From Deltaproteobacteria bacterium (GTDB taxonomy: Bacteria; Desulfobacterota; GWC2-55-46; DRQE01), in NCBI GenBank assembly GCA_030631875.1, contig DAOVKH010000123.1, positions 1 to 5,400 of the forward strand: DNA of 5,400 nucleotides. The letters run 5' to 3'. The notes beneath the pieces are model-generated. The model was not told the DNA's origin, made no database searches, and saw only the letters and a list, made by a program, of their open reading frames with translations. Both the position numbers and the translations under genes were made by a program. This document shows, one piece after another, positions 1 to 5,400 of this stretch; the first letter of the stretch is position 1; each line of letters starts with the position of its first letter.

Positions 1-579
1 ATCTGGAAGCGACGTTTAAGTAAGAAGGACGTACTCGAGATAGAGACCCTGGCGGGAATAATACGCCCAAGGCGCGCAAGTGGCGGATTAGTTACCGTCG
101 ATATGGGAGAGCCTATACTCGACGCACCGCTTATACCTGTCAAACTTAAAGGCGAGGTCATATCAAAGTCCGTTAAGGTCTTGGGTAAGACTTTAAAGAT
201 AACGTGCGTTTCAATGGGAAACCCCCATTGCATAGTATTCGTAAAAAATGCAGATAAATTTGACGTTGAAAAGTACGGTTCTGTCTTAGAGAAGATGGCG
301 ATATTCCCTAATCGCATAAATGTTGAGTTCGTAGAGGTCTTAAGTAAGTCGCGCTTAAAGATGCGTGTATGGGAAAGAGGAGCCGGTGAAACTCTTGCTT
401 GCGGTACTGGCGCGTCGGCTGCTGTTGTTGCTGCGCATTTAGCCAATAAGACGAATAAGAGGACTCTGACTGTAGAGCTTCTTGGTGGGGAGTTGAAAAT
501 TAAGTGGGATAAGGCAGACAAACGTGTATATATGACAGGTCCATCCAAAGAAGTGTTCAATGGTTTCGTTGACCTATAA
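1..579 (+). CDS. dapF: Diaminopimelate epimerase, 5'-truncated by window edge
   Basis: DapF interconverts LL- and meso-2,6-diaminopimelate in the cytoplasm, supplying meso-DAP for peptidoglycan and for lysine. The reading frame is open from base 1, so the gene begins outside the window. The 192 visible residues compare with about 270-280 for the whole family, so the N-terminal part with the first catalytic Cys is missing here. Family signatures seen are ETLAGII near residue 16, VDMGEP near 34, GNPHC at 73-77, FPNRINVEF near 102-110, and ERGAGETLACGTGASAA. In that last motif Cys134 (bases 400-402) is the second catalytic thiol. ATG 103 lies inside conserved sequence and is not the start. The C-terminus looks complete and intact. 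The gene lies upstream of dapA and dapB on the same strand, which supports the assignment. Confidence 0.96.
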   Translation: MWKRRLSKKDVLEIETLAGIIRPRRASGGLVTVDMGEPILDAPLIPVKLKGEVISKSVKVLGKTLKITCVSMGNPHCIVFVKNADKFDVEKYGSVLEKMAIFPNRINVEFVEVLSKSRLKMRVWERGAGETLACGTGASAAVVAAHLANKTNKRTLTVELLGGELKIKWDKADKRVYMTGPSKEVFNGFVDL

Positions 580-596
580 GATGCCTTTAGTAAATT
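569..596 (+). promoter_or_regulatory. Possible sigma70-type promoter for dapA-dapB (upstream candidate)
   Basis: TTGACC at 569-574 matches five of six -35 consensus bases. It is followed after 16 bp by TAAATT at 591-596, which matches four of six -10 bases. It overlaps the end of dapF and could start a dapA-dapB transcript separate from dapF. Chance matches are common in AT-rich DNA, so support is weak. Confidence 0.25.
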
Positions 597-655
597 AGGA
601 TATAGTATGGTGATCTTTAGTTATTCAATAGAACTCTAAAAACAAGTAAAGATGT

Positions 656-661
656 TATAAT
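656..661 (+). promoter_or_regulatory. Possible -10 element for dapA (downstream candidate)
   Basis: A perfect TATAAT sits about 48 bp before the dapA start codon. It would give a leader of roughly 40 nt containing the dapA ribosome binding site. No convincing -35 box is present 16-18 bp upstream, so it would need an activator or an alternative recognition mode. Nothing else was recognised in the 129-bp dapF-dapA spacer. Confidence 0.3.
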
Positions 662-708
662 AATAAGATAGGGTTATTTTTCAATAAGTAGTCTTAAGGA
701 GAAGCACA

Positions 709-1590
709 ATGACATTTAAAGGTTCTTTCACAGCCCTTGTAACGCCATTTAAGAACGGTGCGCTTGATGAAGCCGCTCTAAGGGCGTTAATCGAATTCCA
801 AATTGATAATGGAATAGACGGCCTCGTGCCGTGCGGTACGACCGGCGAGTCGGCAACACTTTCGCACGAAGAACATAACCGTGTCATAGATATTACGATA
901 GAGACGGCCAGAGGGCGTGTGCCGGTCATAGCGGGGACGGGTTCTAACTCTACCGAAGAGACGATTATGCTTACGCGCCACGCCGAAGAGGCGGGTGCCG
1001 ACGGTGCGCTCATAATATCGCCCTACTATAATAAGCCCACGCAAGACGGCCTCTATGAGCACTACAAGGTTGTAGCCGACTCGACGAAGCTACCGATACT
1101 CCTCTATAACGTACCGGGGCGTACGGCTCTCAATATGACGGCCGAGACGGTAGCCAAGCTCTCTCACGTTGACGGCATAGTCGGCATAAAGGAAGCCACG
1201 GGAGATTTGGCTCAGGTGAGCGATATCATAGAGTACTCAAAGGACGGTTTCCTCGTCATATCGGGCGATGACTTTGTGACGTACCCGATGCTTACGATAG
1301 GCGGCCACGGTGTTATTTCAGTTACAGCCAATATAGCCCCGAAGGACGTGTCACAGATGCACGCCCTATTTACCGAAGGCAAGCTCAAGGAAGCCCTTGA
1401 GATTCACTATAAGCTCCAGACACTGCACAGGGTAATGTTCGTCGAGACAAACCCAATACCGGTAAAGACGGCCTTAGCTATGATGGGCATGATGACCGAC
1501 GACTTTAGGCTTCCGTTAACGACCATGAAGGCCGACTCAGCTAACAGGGTTACCTTAAAGACGGCACTCAAAGATTACGGATTAATATAG
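709..1590 (+). CDS. dapA: 4-hydroxy-tetrahydrodipicolinate synthase
   Basis: DapA condenses pyruvate with aspartate-4-semialdehyde, the first committed step of the DAP/lysine pathway, in the cytoplasm. The 293 residues form one TIM-barrel lyase of normal family length. Catalytic residues fall at the same numbers as in the E. coli enzyme: Thr44 and Thr45 in GTTGES, Tyr107 in SPYYNKP, Tyr133 in LYNVPGRT with Arg138, and the Schiff-base lysine Lys161 in GIKEATGD. ATG 709 is preceded by a strong Shine-Dalgarno (TAAGGAG, 695-701) at 7 nt spacing. Thr codons are strongly skewed to ACG (18 of 30 by hand count). dapB follows after 24 bp, so the two are very likely one transcript. Possible lysine feedback inhibition cannot be judged confidently from sequence. 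No sign of damage. Confidence 0.98.
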   Translation: MTFKGSFTALVTPFKNGALDEAALRALIEFQIDNGIDGLVPCGTTGESATLSHEEHNRVIDITIETARGRVPVIAGTGSNSTEETIMLTRHAEEAGADGALIISPYYNKPTQDGLYEHYKVVADSTKLPILLYNVPGRTALNMTAETVAKLSHVDGIVGIKEATGDLAQVSDIIEYSKDGFLVISGDDFVTYPMLTIGGHGVISVTANIAPKDVSQMHALFTEGKLKEALEIHYKLQTLHRVMFVETNPIPVKTALAMMGMMTDDFRLPLTTMKADSANRVTLKTALKDYGLI

Positions 1591-1614
1591 GTTTATTAGA
1601 ATAAGGGAGATAAG

Positions 1615-2418
1615 ATGATATCGATAGCTATTACCGGCATAGCCGGAAGGATGGGAAAGACGATTGCCGGTATTGTCGAAGAAAATCCGGAGACAAAACT
1701 ATCCGGAGCCCTTGAAGTCTCTGGCTCTAACGCAATAGGTAAGGACGCGAGTCTTATCACAGGTGTCGGCACAGAGGGCGTTATTGTAACGGACTCTATG
1801 GAGGATGCCTTTGTCGGCTGTGATGCAATAATAGACTTTAGCGCACCGGAGGCCTCGATAAAGAACCTTGAATTTGCGGCCGATAGCGGTTCTGCTATAG
1901 TTATAGGAACAACAGGGCTTTCGGTTCAGCACAGAGATCGCATAAAAGAACTCTCAAATGACGCGAGGGTCGTCTTTGCTCCAAATATGAGTGTTGGCGT
2001 AAACCTGCTATTCAAGTTAATAGCCGAGGCGGCAAAGGCCTTGGGCGATGAATACGATATAGAGATAGTCGAAGCGCACCATCGCCATAAGGTCGATGCG
2101 CCGTCGGGTACGGCTCTGAGGGCGGCCGAGGTAGCGGCTACGGCTCTTGGGCGAGATATAGATAAGGTTGCGATATACGGCAGGCAGGGCATCATAGGTG
2201 AGCGTAAGTCTCAGGAGATAGGCATCCATAGTGTCAGGGCCGGTGATATCGTAGGCGACCACACTGTAACCTTCGCCGCTCCGGGCGAACGCATAGAGCT
2301 TACACACAAGGCGCACTCGAGGAGTACCTTTGCTGCCGGTTCTGTAAGGGCGGCTCTCTGGCTTGCAGATAAACCAAATGGCCTCTACGACATGCACGAC
2401 GTACTTGGCTTCAAATAA
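1615..2418 (+). CDS. dapB: 4-hydroxy-tetrahydrodipicolinate reductase
   Basis: DapB reduces the DapA product with NAD(P)H to tetrahydrodipicolinate, the branch metabolite of the DAP pathway. The 267-residue length is normal. The N-terminal Rossmann motif is GIAGRMG (residues 8-14), and a second cofactor-contacting stretch is IGTTGL (97-102). The catalytic signature EAHHRHKVDAPSGTAL covers 153-168, with the His155/His156 pair, Lys159 and the SGT anion-binding loop at 164-166. A further conserved block, HSVRAGDIVGDH, lies at 205-216. ATG 1615 has a GGGAG ribosome binding site (1605-1609) at 5 nt spacing. It sits directly after dapA and before a small hairpin that may end the unit. The frame is intact and codon use resembles dapA. 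Confidence 0.98.
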   Translation: MISIAITGIAGRMGKTIAGIVEENPETKLSGALEVSGSNAIGKDASLITGVGTEGVIVTDSMEDAFVGCDAIIDFSAPEASIKNLEFAADSGSAIVIGTTGLSVQHRDRIKELSNDARVVFAPNMSVGVNLLFKLIAEAAKALGDEYDIEIVEAHHRHKVDAPSGTALRAAEVAATALGRDIDKVAIYGRQGIIGERKSQEIGIHSVRAGDIVGDHTVTFAAPGERIELTHKAHSRSTFAAGSVRAALWLADKPNGLYDMHDVLGFK

Positions 2419-2421
2419 ATT

Positions 2422-2443
2422 AGAGCCTGAGGCTCTTTGTATT
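2422..2443 (+). terminator. Possible weak intrinsic terminator after dapB
   Basis: AGAGCC (2422-2427) and GGCTCT (2431-2436) form a perfect 6-bp stem around a TGA loop, starting 4 bp after the dapB stop codon. The following bases, TTGTATT, are U-rich but interrupted. The short stem and imperfect tract make this a modest candidate, yet its position fits the end of the dap unit. Confidence 0.5.
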
Positions 2444-2475
2444 AGACTAAACTTTATTCAGGTGGTTTCTTGAGA

Positions 2476-2494
2476 GGGGGCTTCCCCCCCCCCC
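2476..2494 (+). repeat. G5-CTT-C11 element with long homopolymeric C tract
   Basis: Five G (2476-2480), CTT, then eleven consecutive C (2484-2494) lie 30 bp before the start of the downstream exported-protein gene. The G run can pair with part of the C run in the transcript. Tracts of this length slip easily in replication and are also prone to sequencing miscounts. The tract is non-coding here, so a length change could affect only expression, not reading frame. Confidence 0.75.
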
Positions 2495-2512
2495 TGCATA
2501 AAAATATATTAA

Positions 2513-2518
2513 TAGGAG
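2513..2518 (+). promoter_or_regulatory. Ribosome binding site that selects a TTG start
   Basis: TAGGAG lies 6 nt before TTG 2525. The next in-frame ATG is about 50 codons downstream, beyond the export signal and Cys cluster, and so would remove them. The TTG is therefore the best start. Confidence 0.75.
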
Positions 2519-2524
2519 TCAGAG

Positions 2525-3319
2525 TTGATATACAGGATATTTTTTATAGCGCTTGTAGCGGCGATACTTTCATTTGGAGTGGGTACGGGCACTTCAGTAG
2601 CCTTTACTAAGGGGGAGGGGTGTTCCGTCGACGGCGGCGGTTGCGCTTCGGATTGCCTGTCGTGCCATAGTATGAGCAGGGATGACGCTGGAAAGCTTCT
2701 GAAGGTAGACGATTTTGACGCAAAGGTATTGGATGTAAAGATGAGTCCTGTTAAAGGGCTTTGGCAGGTAGATGTCGAGCAGGGCGGCAGAAGTATAGTC
2801 GTCTATATTGATTTTGCCGAAGAGTACCTCGTGCAAGGGCAACTCGGCTTTACGCCTCTGAAGGAATTCGGTGAATTACCAAAGGCCGACCTTTCGAAGG
2901 TTGACTACGACAAGGCGATAATCATCGGAGAGGCGGATGCAAAGTATAAGGTATTAGCATTTAGCGATCCGGATTGTCCGTATTGCCAGAAGCTCCATAA
3001 GGAGATGAAGTTGGTAGTGGATGAGAGGAAGGACATTGCCTTTCACGTTATACTATTCCCTTTGCCGTCGCATGTGAATGCAAGGGCCGAGTCGATAGCC
3101 ATAGTCTGCGAGCGTTCGCTTAAATTGCTCGATGATGCCATGGAGAATAAAGCCGTACCGGAGGCGACCTGTGAAACGACCGAGATTGACGATAATATTG
3201 CACTCGGTAAAGAGCTTGGCGTTAAGGTTACGCCGACGTTGATACTGCCGACAGGAAGTATCGTTGAGGGATCTCTTAAAGCCGAGAATATTATACGCTA
3301 TATAGATAAGGGCAGGTAG
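2525..3319 (+). CDS. Exported DsbC-like thiol-disulfide protein with N-terminal CxxCH motif
   Basis: This is probably a periplasmic disulfide isomerase or reductase of the DsbC/thioredoxin-fold group. Residues 1-26 look like a signal peptide: a short basic start, a hydrophobic core, and SVA before a likely cleavage site at 26/27. A Cys cluster follows (Cys33, Cys40, Cys44, Cys47), including CLSCH at 44-48, which matches the c-type haem CxxCH pattern. Residues about 52-115 resemble a DsbC-type N-terminal dimerisation domain (GLWQVDV, YIDF). The catalytic thioredoxin fold begins near 140, with CPYC at 151-154 and the cis-Pro loop VTPT at 235-238. Cys195 and Cys206 may form a structural disulfide like the second one in E. 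coli DsbC. At 264 residues the length fits the family. No DsbD-type partner or cytochrome maturation gene is nearby. Whether CLSCH binds haem is unproven; it could be a redox pair or metal site. Confidence 0.85.
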   Translation: MIYRIFFIALVAAILSFGVGTGTSVAFTKGEGCSVDGGGCASDCLSCHSMSRDDAGKLLKVDDFDAKVLDVKMSPVKGLWQVDVEQGGRSIVVYIDFAEEYLVQGQLGFTPLKEFGELPKADLSKVDYDKAIIIGEADAKYKVLAFSDPDCPYCQKLHKEMKLVVDERKDIAFHVILFPLPSHVNARAESIAIVCERSLKLLDDAMENKAVPEATCETTEIDDNIALGKELGVKVTPTLILPTGSIVEGSLKAENIIRYIDKGR

Positions 3320-3333
3320 TTAAGTACGATGCC

Positions 3334-3363
3334 TTTATACGCATCATATATAGAGGGTATAAT
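3334..3363 (+). promoter_or_regulatory. Possible + strand promoter reading antisense to the tRNA
   Basis: TATAAT at 3358-3363 is a perfect -10 box, with TTTATA (four of six -35 bases) at 3334-3339 and 18 bp spacing. A transcript from here would start near 3370, run antisense through the tRNA-Thr gene and continue into the cyclase gene at 3525. It may simply be a chance match in AT-rich DNA. Confidence 0.3.
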
Positions 3364-3387
3364 TTGAGGAGTCATTATTAGCGGTAA

Positions 3388-3462
<75 letters not shown>

Positions 3463-3464
3463 TT

Positions 3465-3493
3465 GGGTTAAAGTATTAATAGTAAAGTAATAT
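3465..3493 (+). promoter_or_regulatory. Possible promoter for the REC-GAF-GGDEF gene
   Basis: TAATAT at 3488-3493 matches five of six -10 bases and would give a leader of about 25 nt before ATG 3525. The -35 region (GGGTTA at 3465-3470, 17 bp spacing) is poor. The element lies between the -35 and -10 boxes of the divergent tRNA promoter, so both could not be occupied by polymerase at once. Confidence 0.35.
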
Positions 3494-3507
3494 AGGCTTG
3501 TTGTCAA
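3479..3507 (-). promoter_or_regulatory. Strong sigma70-type promoter for tRNA-Thr
   Basis: On the - strand, a perfect TTGACA -35 box (3502-3507) is followed after exactly 17 bp by TACTAT (3479-3484, five of six -10 bases). Transcription would start around 3470-3473, about 10 nt before the mature tRNA 5' end. This fits stable-RNA expression. The promoter covers the region just before the divergent cyclase gene. Confidence 0.8.
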
Positions 3508-3514
3508 GAGAGAC

Positions 3515-3519
3515 GGAGG
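3515..3519 (+). promoter_or_regulatory. Ribosome binding site that selects ATG 3525
   Basis: GGAGG at 5 nt before ATG 3525 is a strong Shine-Dalgarno. The alternative in-frame TTG at 3498 has no purine-rich site before it and would add nine residues outside the receiver domain. Confidence 0.85.
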
Positions 3520-3524
3520 CTGTC

Positions 3525-4976
3525 ATGGACGATATAAAGAAAAAAGTCCTCATAGTAGACGATGAAGAGCTTACAGTCAGGATGTTAGAGGAGGCCGTGG
3601 GAGCCAAGGGCTACGCCATCCGTACCGCTCTCTCAGGTAGTGATGCTCTAAGTATTATCAAGGAGTGGCTGCCCGACGTCATACTCCTCGACATAGTCAT
3701 GCCGGGCCTCGAAGGCCTTGAGGTCGTCGAGACTGTTCGCTCTATGACCCTTCCGGTAAGACCCTCCATAATAGTCATATCCTGCAAGAGTGAGAAGGAA
3801 GTAATGGTCGAGGCCTTTGCCAAGGGAGCCGACGACTACATGATTAAGCCCGTAAATGAGTTTGAGCTTATGGCGAGGATTCGCGCGCAGTCGAGGATTA
3901 GTGAGCTCTGCGCTAAGCTCAAGGCCGATAGAGAGAACCTCTCCACAATATTAGAGATCACAAACTCAATAGGTGCGACACTTGATACGTCCATCGTACT
4001 CGACGTAATAGTCAAGAGGGTGGCAGATACGATAGGTGCCGTTAGGTGTTCCATAGTATTAGTTGCCAAGGGCAATGACGGTTATGTCCTTGTTAGCCAC
4101 GAAAACCCAGATATAAAGAACTTTAGAATTGACCTTAGAAAGTACCCCGAGATAAGGGAGGTCCTAAAGACCCGTGAGCCGCTTGCAATAAAGGACATAC
4201 TTAACCACCCGCTAATGGCAGATATTCATCCGCTCATAGAGGATCTTAAGGATATGAGCGTGCTCGTTGTGCCGATAGTATTCAGCGAAGAGGTCTTGGG
4301 GACTCTATTCCTGCGTGCGCGGCGCATTAGGGAGGGCTTCACAAAAGAAGAGATAGACTTCTGTCAGATAGTAGCCAATACATCTTATAATGCCATAAGG
4401 AATGCCCGTATATTCGAGAAGACCATCCGCGATCAAGAACTTCTTAAAGAGATAGCCATAACCGACCACCTGACGAACCTCTATAACCAACATTTTTTTT
4501 ATACACGCCTTGAAGAAGAATTCGAACGGGCGGTACGTTACGATAATCAATTGGCGATACTTATGATGGATATAGATAACTTTAAGGGTGTTAATGACGA
4601 GTATGGTCATAGAAGGGGCGATGTCGTATTAAAGGAGATAGCTGGTATAATAAAGAAGTGTGTCAGGAAGAGCGATCTCGTTGCGCGTTACGGCGGTGAA
4701 GAGTTTGCGGTAATACTTCCGCATACGCCGATAGACGGCGCGGCCGGAGAGGCCGAGCGCATAAGAAAGATAATAGGAGAACATTGTTACGCTCATCTTA
4801 TAAAAGAAAATATAACGATGAGTATCGGTGTGGCGGCCTACCCACGTCCGGGGCTTATGAATTCAGGCGACCTCGTTAATGCCGCCGACAAGGCACTATA
4901 CGCGGCCAAGGCCGCAGGTAAGGATTGTATTAGAGTCGACGGACGAGAAGATGAGCAAAGTTCTTCGATTTCATAA
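3525..4976 (+). CDS. Response regulator with REC, GAF and GGDEF domains (predicted diguanylate cyclase)
   Basis: This is predicted to make the second messenger cyclic-di-GMP from two GTP when its receiver is phosphorylated. The 483 residues from ATG 3525 form three domains. The receiver (about 6-122) has Asp12/Asp13, phosphoacceptor Asp56 in LLDIVMPG, Ser86 and Lys108 in IKP. A helical linker (about 122-148) leads to a GAF sensor-like domain (about 150-298), whose ligand cannot be predicted. A second signalling helix joins the GGDEF domain (about 312-475), which has TDHLTNLYN, metal Asp349, Asn357, and GGEEF at 390-394 in the active form. RxxD at 381-384, five residues before GGEEF, is a product-inhibition site. 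No transmembrane segment is seen, so it is cytoplasmic. No histidine kinase is adjacent, so its phosphodonor is encoded elsewhere or it is an orphan. The Ser-rich tail is short and unremarkable. Confidence 0.95.
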   Translation: MDDIKKKVLIVDDEELTVRMLEEAVGAKGYAIRTALSGSDALSIIKEWLPDVILLDIVMPGLEGLEVVETVRSMTLPVRPSIIVISCKSEKEVMVEAFAKGADDYMIKPVNEFELMARIRAQSRISELCAKLKADRENLSTILEITNSIGATLDTSIVLDVIVKRVADTIGAVRCSIVLVAKGNDGYVLVSHENPDIKNFRIDLRKYPEIREVLKTREPLAIKDILNHPLMADIHPLIEDLKDMSVLVVPIVFSEEVLGTLFLRARRIREGFTKEEIDFCQIVANTSYNAIRNARIFEKTIRDQELLKEIAITDHLTNLYNQHFFYTRLEEEFERAVRYDNQLAILMMDIDNFKGVNDEYGHRRGDVVLKEIAGIIKKCVRKSDLVARYGGEEFAVILPHTPIDGAAGEAERIRKIIGEHCYAHLIKENITMSIGVAAYPRPGLMNSGDLVNAADKALYAAKAAGKDCIRVDGREDEQSSSIS

Positions 4977-4985
4977 AAGAAGTTC

Positions 4986-5004
4986 GGGCTTACATAAGAA
5001 GCTC
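4986..5004. terminator. Weak hairpin between convergent genes, possible terminator
   Basis: GGGCTT (4986-4991) pairs with AAGCTC (4999-5004) around a 7-nt loop, with one G-U pair, just after the cyclase stop codon. The + strand is followed by only a short T-rich stretch. Read on the - strand the flank is T-richer, but one stem pair becomes A-C. It is the only stem-loop of note in the 114-bp gap between the convergent cyclase and thiC genes. Confidence 0.25.
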
Positions 5005-5090
5005 AGGTTTATAAAGGCTTGCGTGCCGTTCTCATAGTGGCCACATACTTAGTTGAGTCCCGTCTTATCCTATCACCATAATTTATTACC

Positions 5091-5400
5091 TTACTTCCCG
5101 CCCGTGACACTTATCTTTATGGCGCAGAGACTTCCGCACATTGTGCATACGTCGTCGTCTTGAGGAGGGCTCGATTCACGAAGCTTTCGTGCACGCTCAG
5201 GGTTTATTGATAGCCTTATCTGCTCATCCCAATCCAAGGCCTTGCGTGCCTTGCTCATTGCGATATCCTTTGCCATCGCACCCTTCACACCCTTTGCTAT
5301 GTCTCCGGCATGGGCGGCGATGCGCGCCGTTATAACGCCCTCACGCACGTCTTCAACGTCTGGCAGGCGAAGGTGTTCGCTCGGTGTGACGTAACACAAG
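5091..5400 (-). CDS. thiC: Phosphomethylpyrimidine synthase ThiC, C-terminal part, cut by window edge
   Basis: ThiC is an unusual radical-SAM enzyme that rearranges aminoimidazole ribotide into hydroxymethylpyrimidine phosphate, the pyrimidine half of thiamine. About 103 C-terminal residues are visible. The gene enters from the right edge on the - strand, and any apparent start codon at the edge is internal. Family-typical stretches are CYVTPSEHLRLP, VEDVREGVI, RIAAHAGDIAKGVKGA, KARKALDW and SPPQDDDVCTMC. The C-terminal iron-sulfur cysteines are read from codons at 5145-5147, 5136-5138 and 5124-5126, giving C-x2-C-x3-C, followed by a short basic tail and TAA at 5091-5093. It converges on the cyclase gene and has no thiamine-pathway neighbour in view. 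A thiamine riboswitch, if any, would lie outside the window. Confidence 0.95.
   Translation of the reverse strand, partial: LCYVTPSEHLRLPDVEDVREGVITARIAAHAGDIAKGVKGAMAKDIAMSKARKALDWDEQIRLSINPERARKLRESSPPQDDDVCTMCGSLCAIKISVTGGK

Noticed and set aside
580..708. Lysine riboswitch before dapA
   Set aside because: The spacer is only 129 bp, AT-rich and lacks the long multi-helix architecture of the L-box; no conserved core was recognised.
3328..3345. GATGC/GCATC hairpin after the DsbC-like gene as a terminator
   Set aside because: Only a 5-bp stem with an 8-nt loop, followed by ATATATAG rather than a T run on the + strand and no T run on the - strand.
3498..3524. Upstream in-frame TTG start for the cyclase gene
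   Set aside because: It has no ribosome binding site, overlaps the tRNA promoter -35 region and adds residues outside the receiver domain, while ATG 3525 has GGAGG at good spacing.
4493..4500. T8 tract inside the cyclase gene as a frameshift or phase-variation site
   Set aside because: The frame is continuous across it and reads straight through the conserved GGDEF-domain start; Phe-Phe-Tyr codons explain the run.
5037..5044. Perfect palindrome GTGGCCAC as an operator site
   Set aside because: Eight bases without extended symmetry, lying between two gene 3' ends where an operator is not expected; chance is sufficient.
5141..5335. Open + strand frame of 64 codons starting ATG
   Set aside because: It lies wholly opposite the well-conserved thiC C-terminal coding sequence, has Arg/Pro/His/Cys-rich composition typical of a shadow frame, and has no ribosome binding site.

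Overview
The window looks like ordinary chromosome from a diderm (Gram-negative-type) bacterium of intermediate base composition. It encodes a meso-diaminopimelate pathway, an exported Dsb-family protein and a cyclic-di-GMP response regulator. ATA is frequent for Ile and ACG is favoured for Thr. The Dsb-like protein carries a CxxCH motif. Together these suggest an anaerobe-rich lineage such as the deltaproteobacterial or Nitrospirota-like groups, but the sequence does not settle the taxonomy.

Positions 1-2418 hold a lysine/peptidoglycan precursor block on the + strand: the 3' part of dapF (cut by the window edge), then dapA, then dapB. dapA and dapB are 24 bp apart and probably co-transcribed. 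dapF is separated from dapA by 129 bp of AT-rich DNA with weak promoter-like elements. DapA makes 4-hydroxy-tetrahydrodipicolinate, DapB reduces it, and DapF later converts LL-DAP to meso-DAP. The intermediate acylase/aminotransferase steps are not in the window. A small hairpin after dapB may end this unit.

Positions 2419-3319 hold a spacer with a run of 11 C residues, then a TTG-started gene for an exported DsbC-like thioredoxin-fold protein. That protein has a CPYC active site and an N-terminal Cys cluster with CLSCH. Next is a complete tRNA-Thr(CGT) on the - strand (3388-3462) with a near-consensus promoter. That promoter lies in the space where the next + strand gene must start.

Positions 3525-4976 encode a REC-GAF-GGDEF response regulator, a predicted diguanylate cyclase with an intact phosphoacceptor, GGEEF active site and RxxD inhibitory site. 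The recommended start is ATG 3525, not the upstream TTG at 3498.

Positions 5091-5400 (- strand) are the C-terminal part of ThiC, running off the right edge and convergent with the cyclase gene. No mobile element, CRISPR array, phage gene or clearly new multi-gene system is visible. The points most worth checking are the poly-C tract, the CxxCH-bearing Dsb-like protein, the crowded tRNA/cyclase promoter region and the spacing of the ThiC cluster cysteines.
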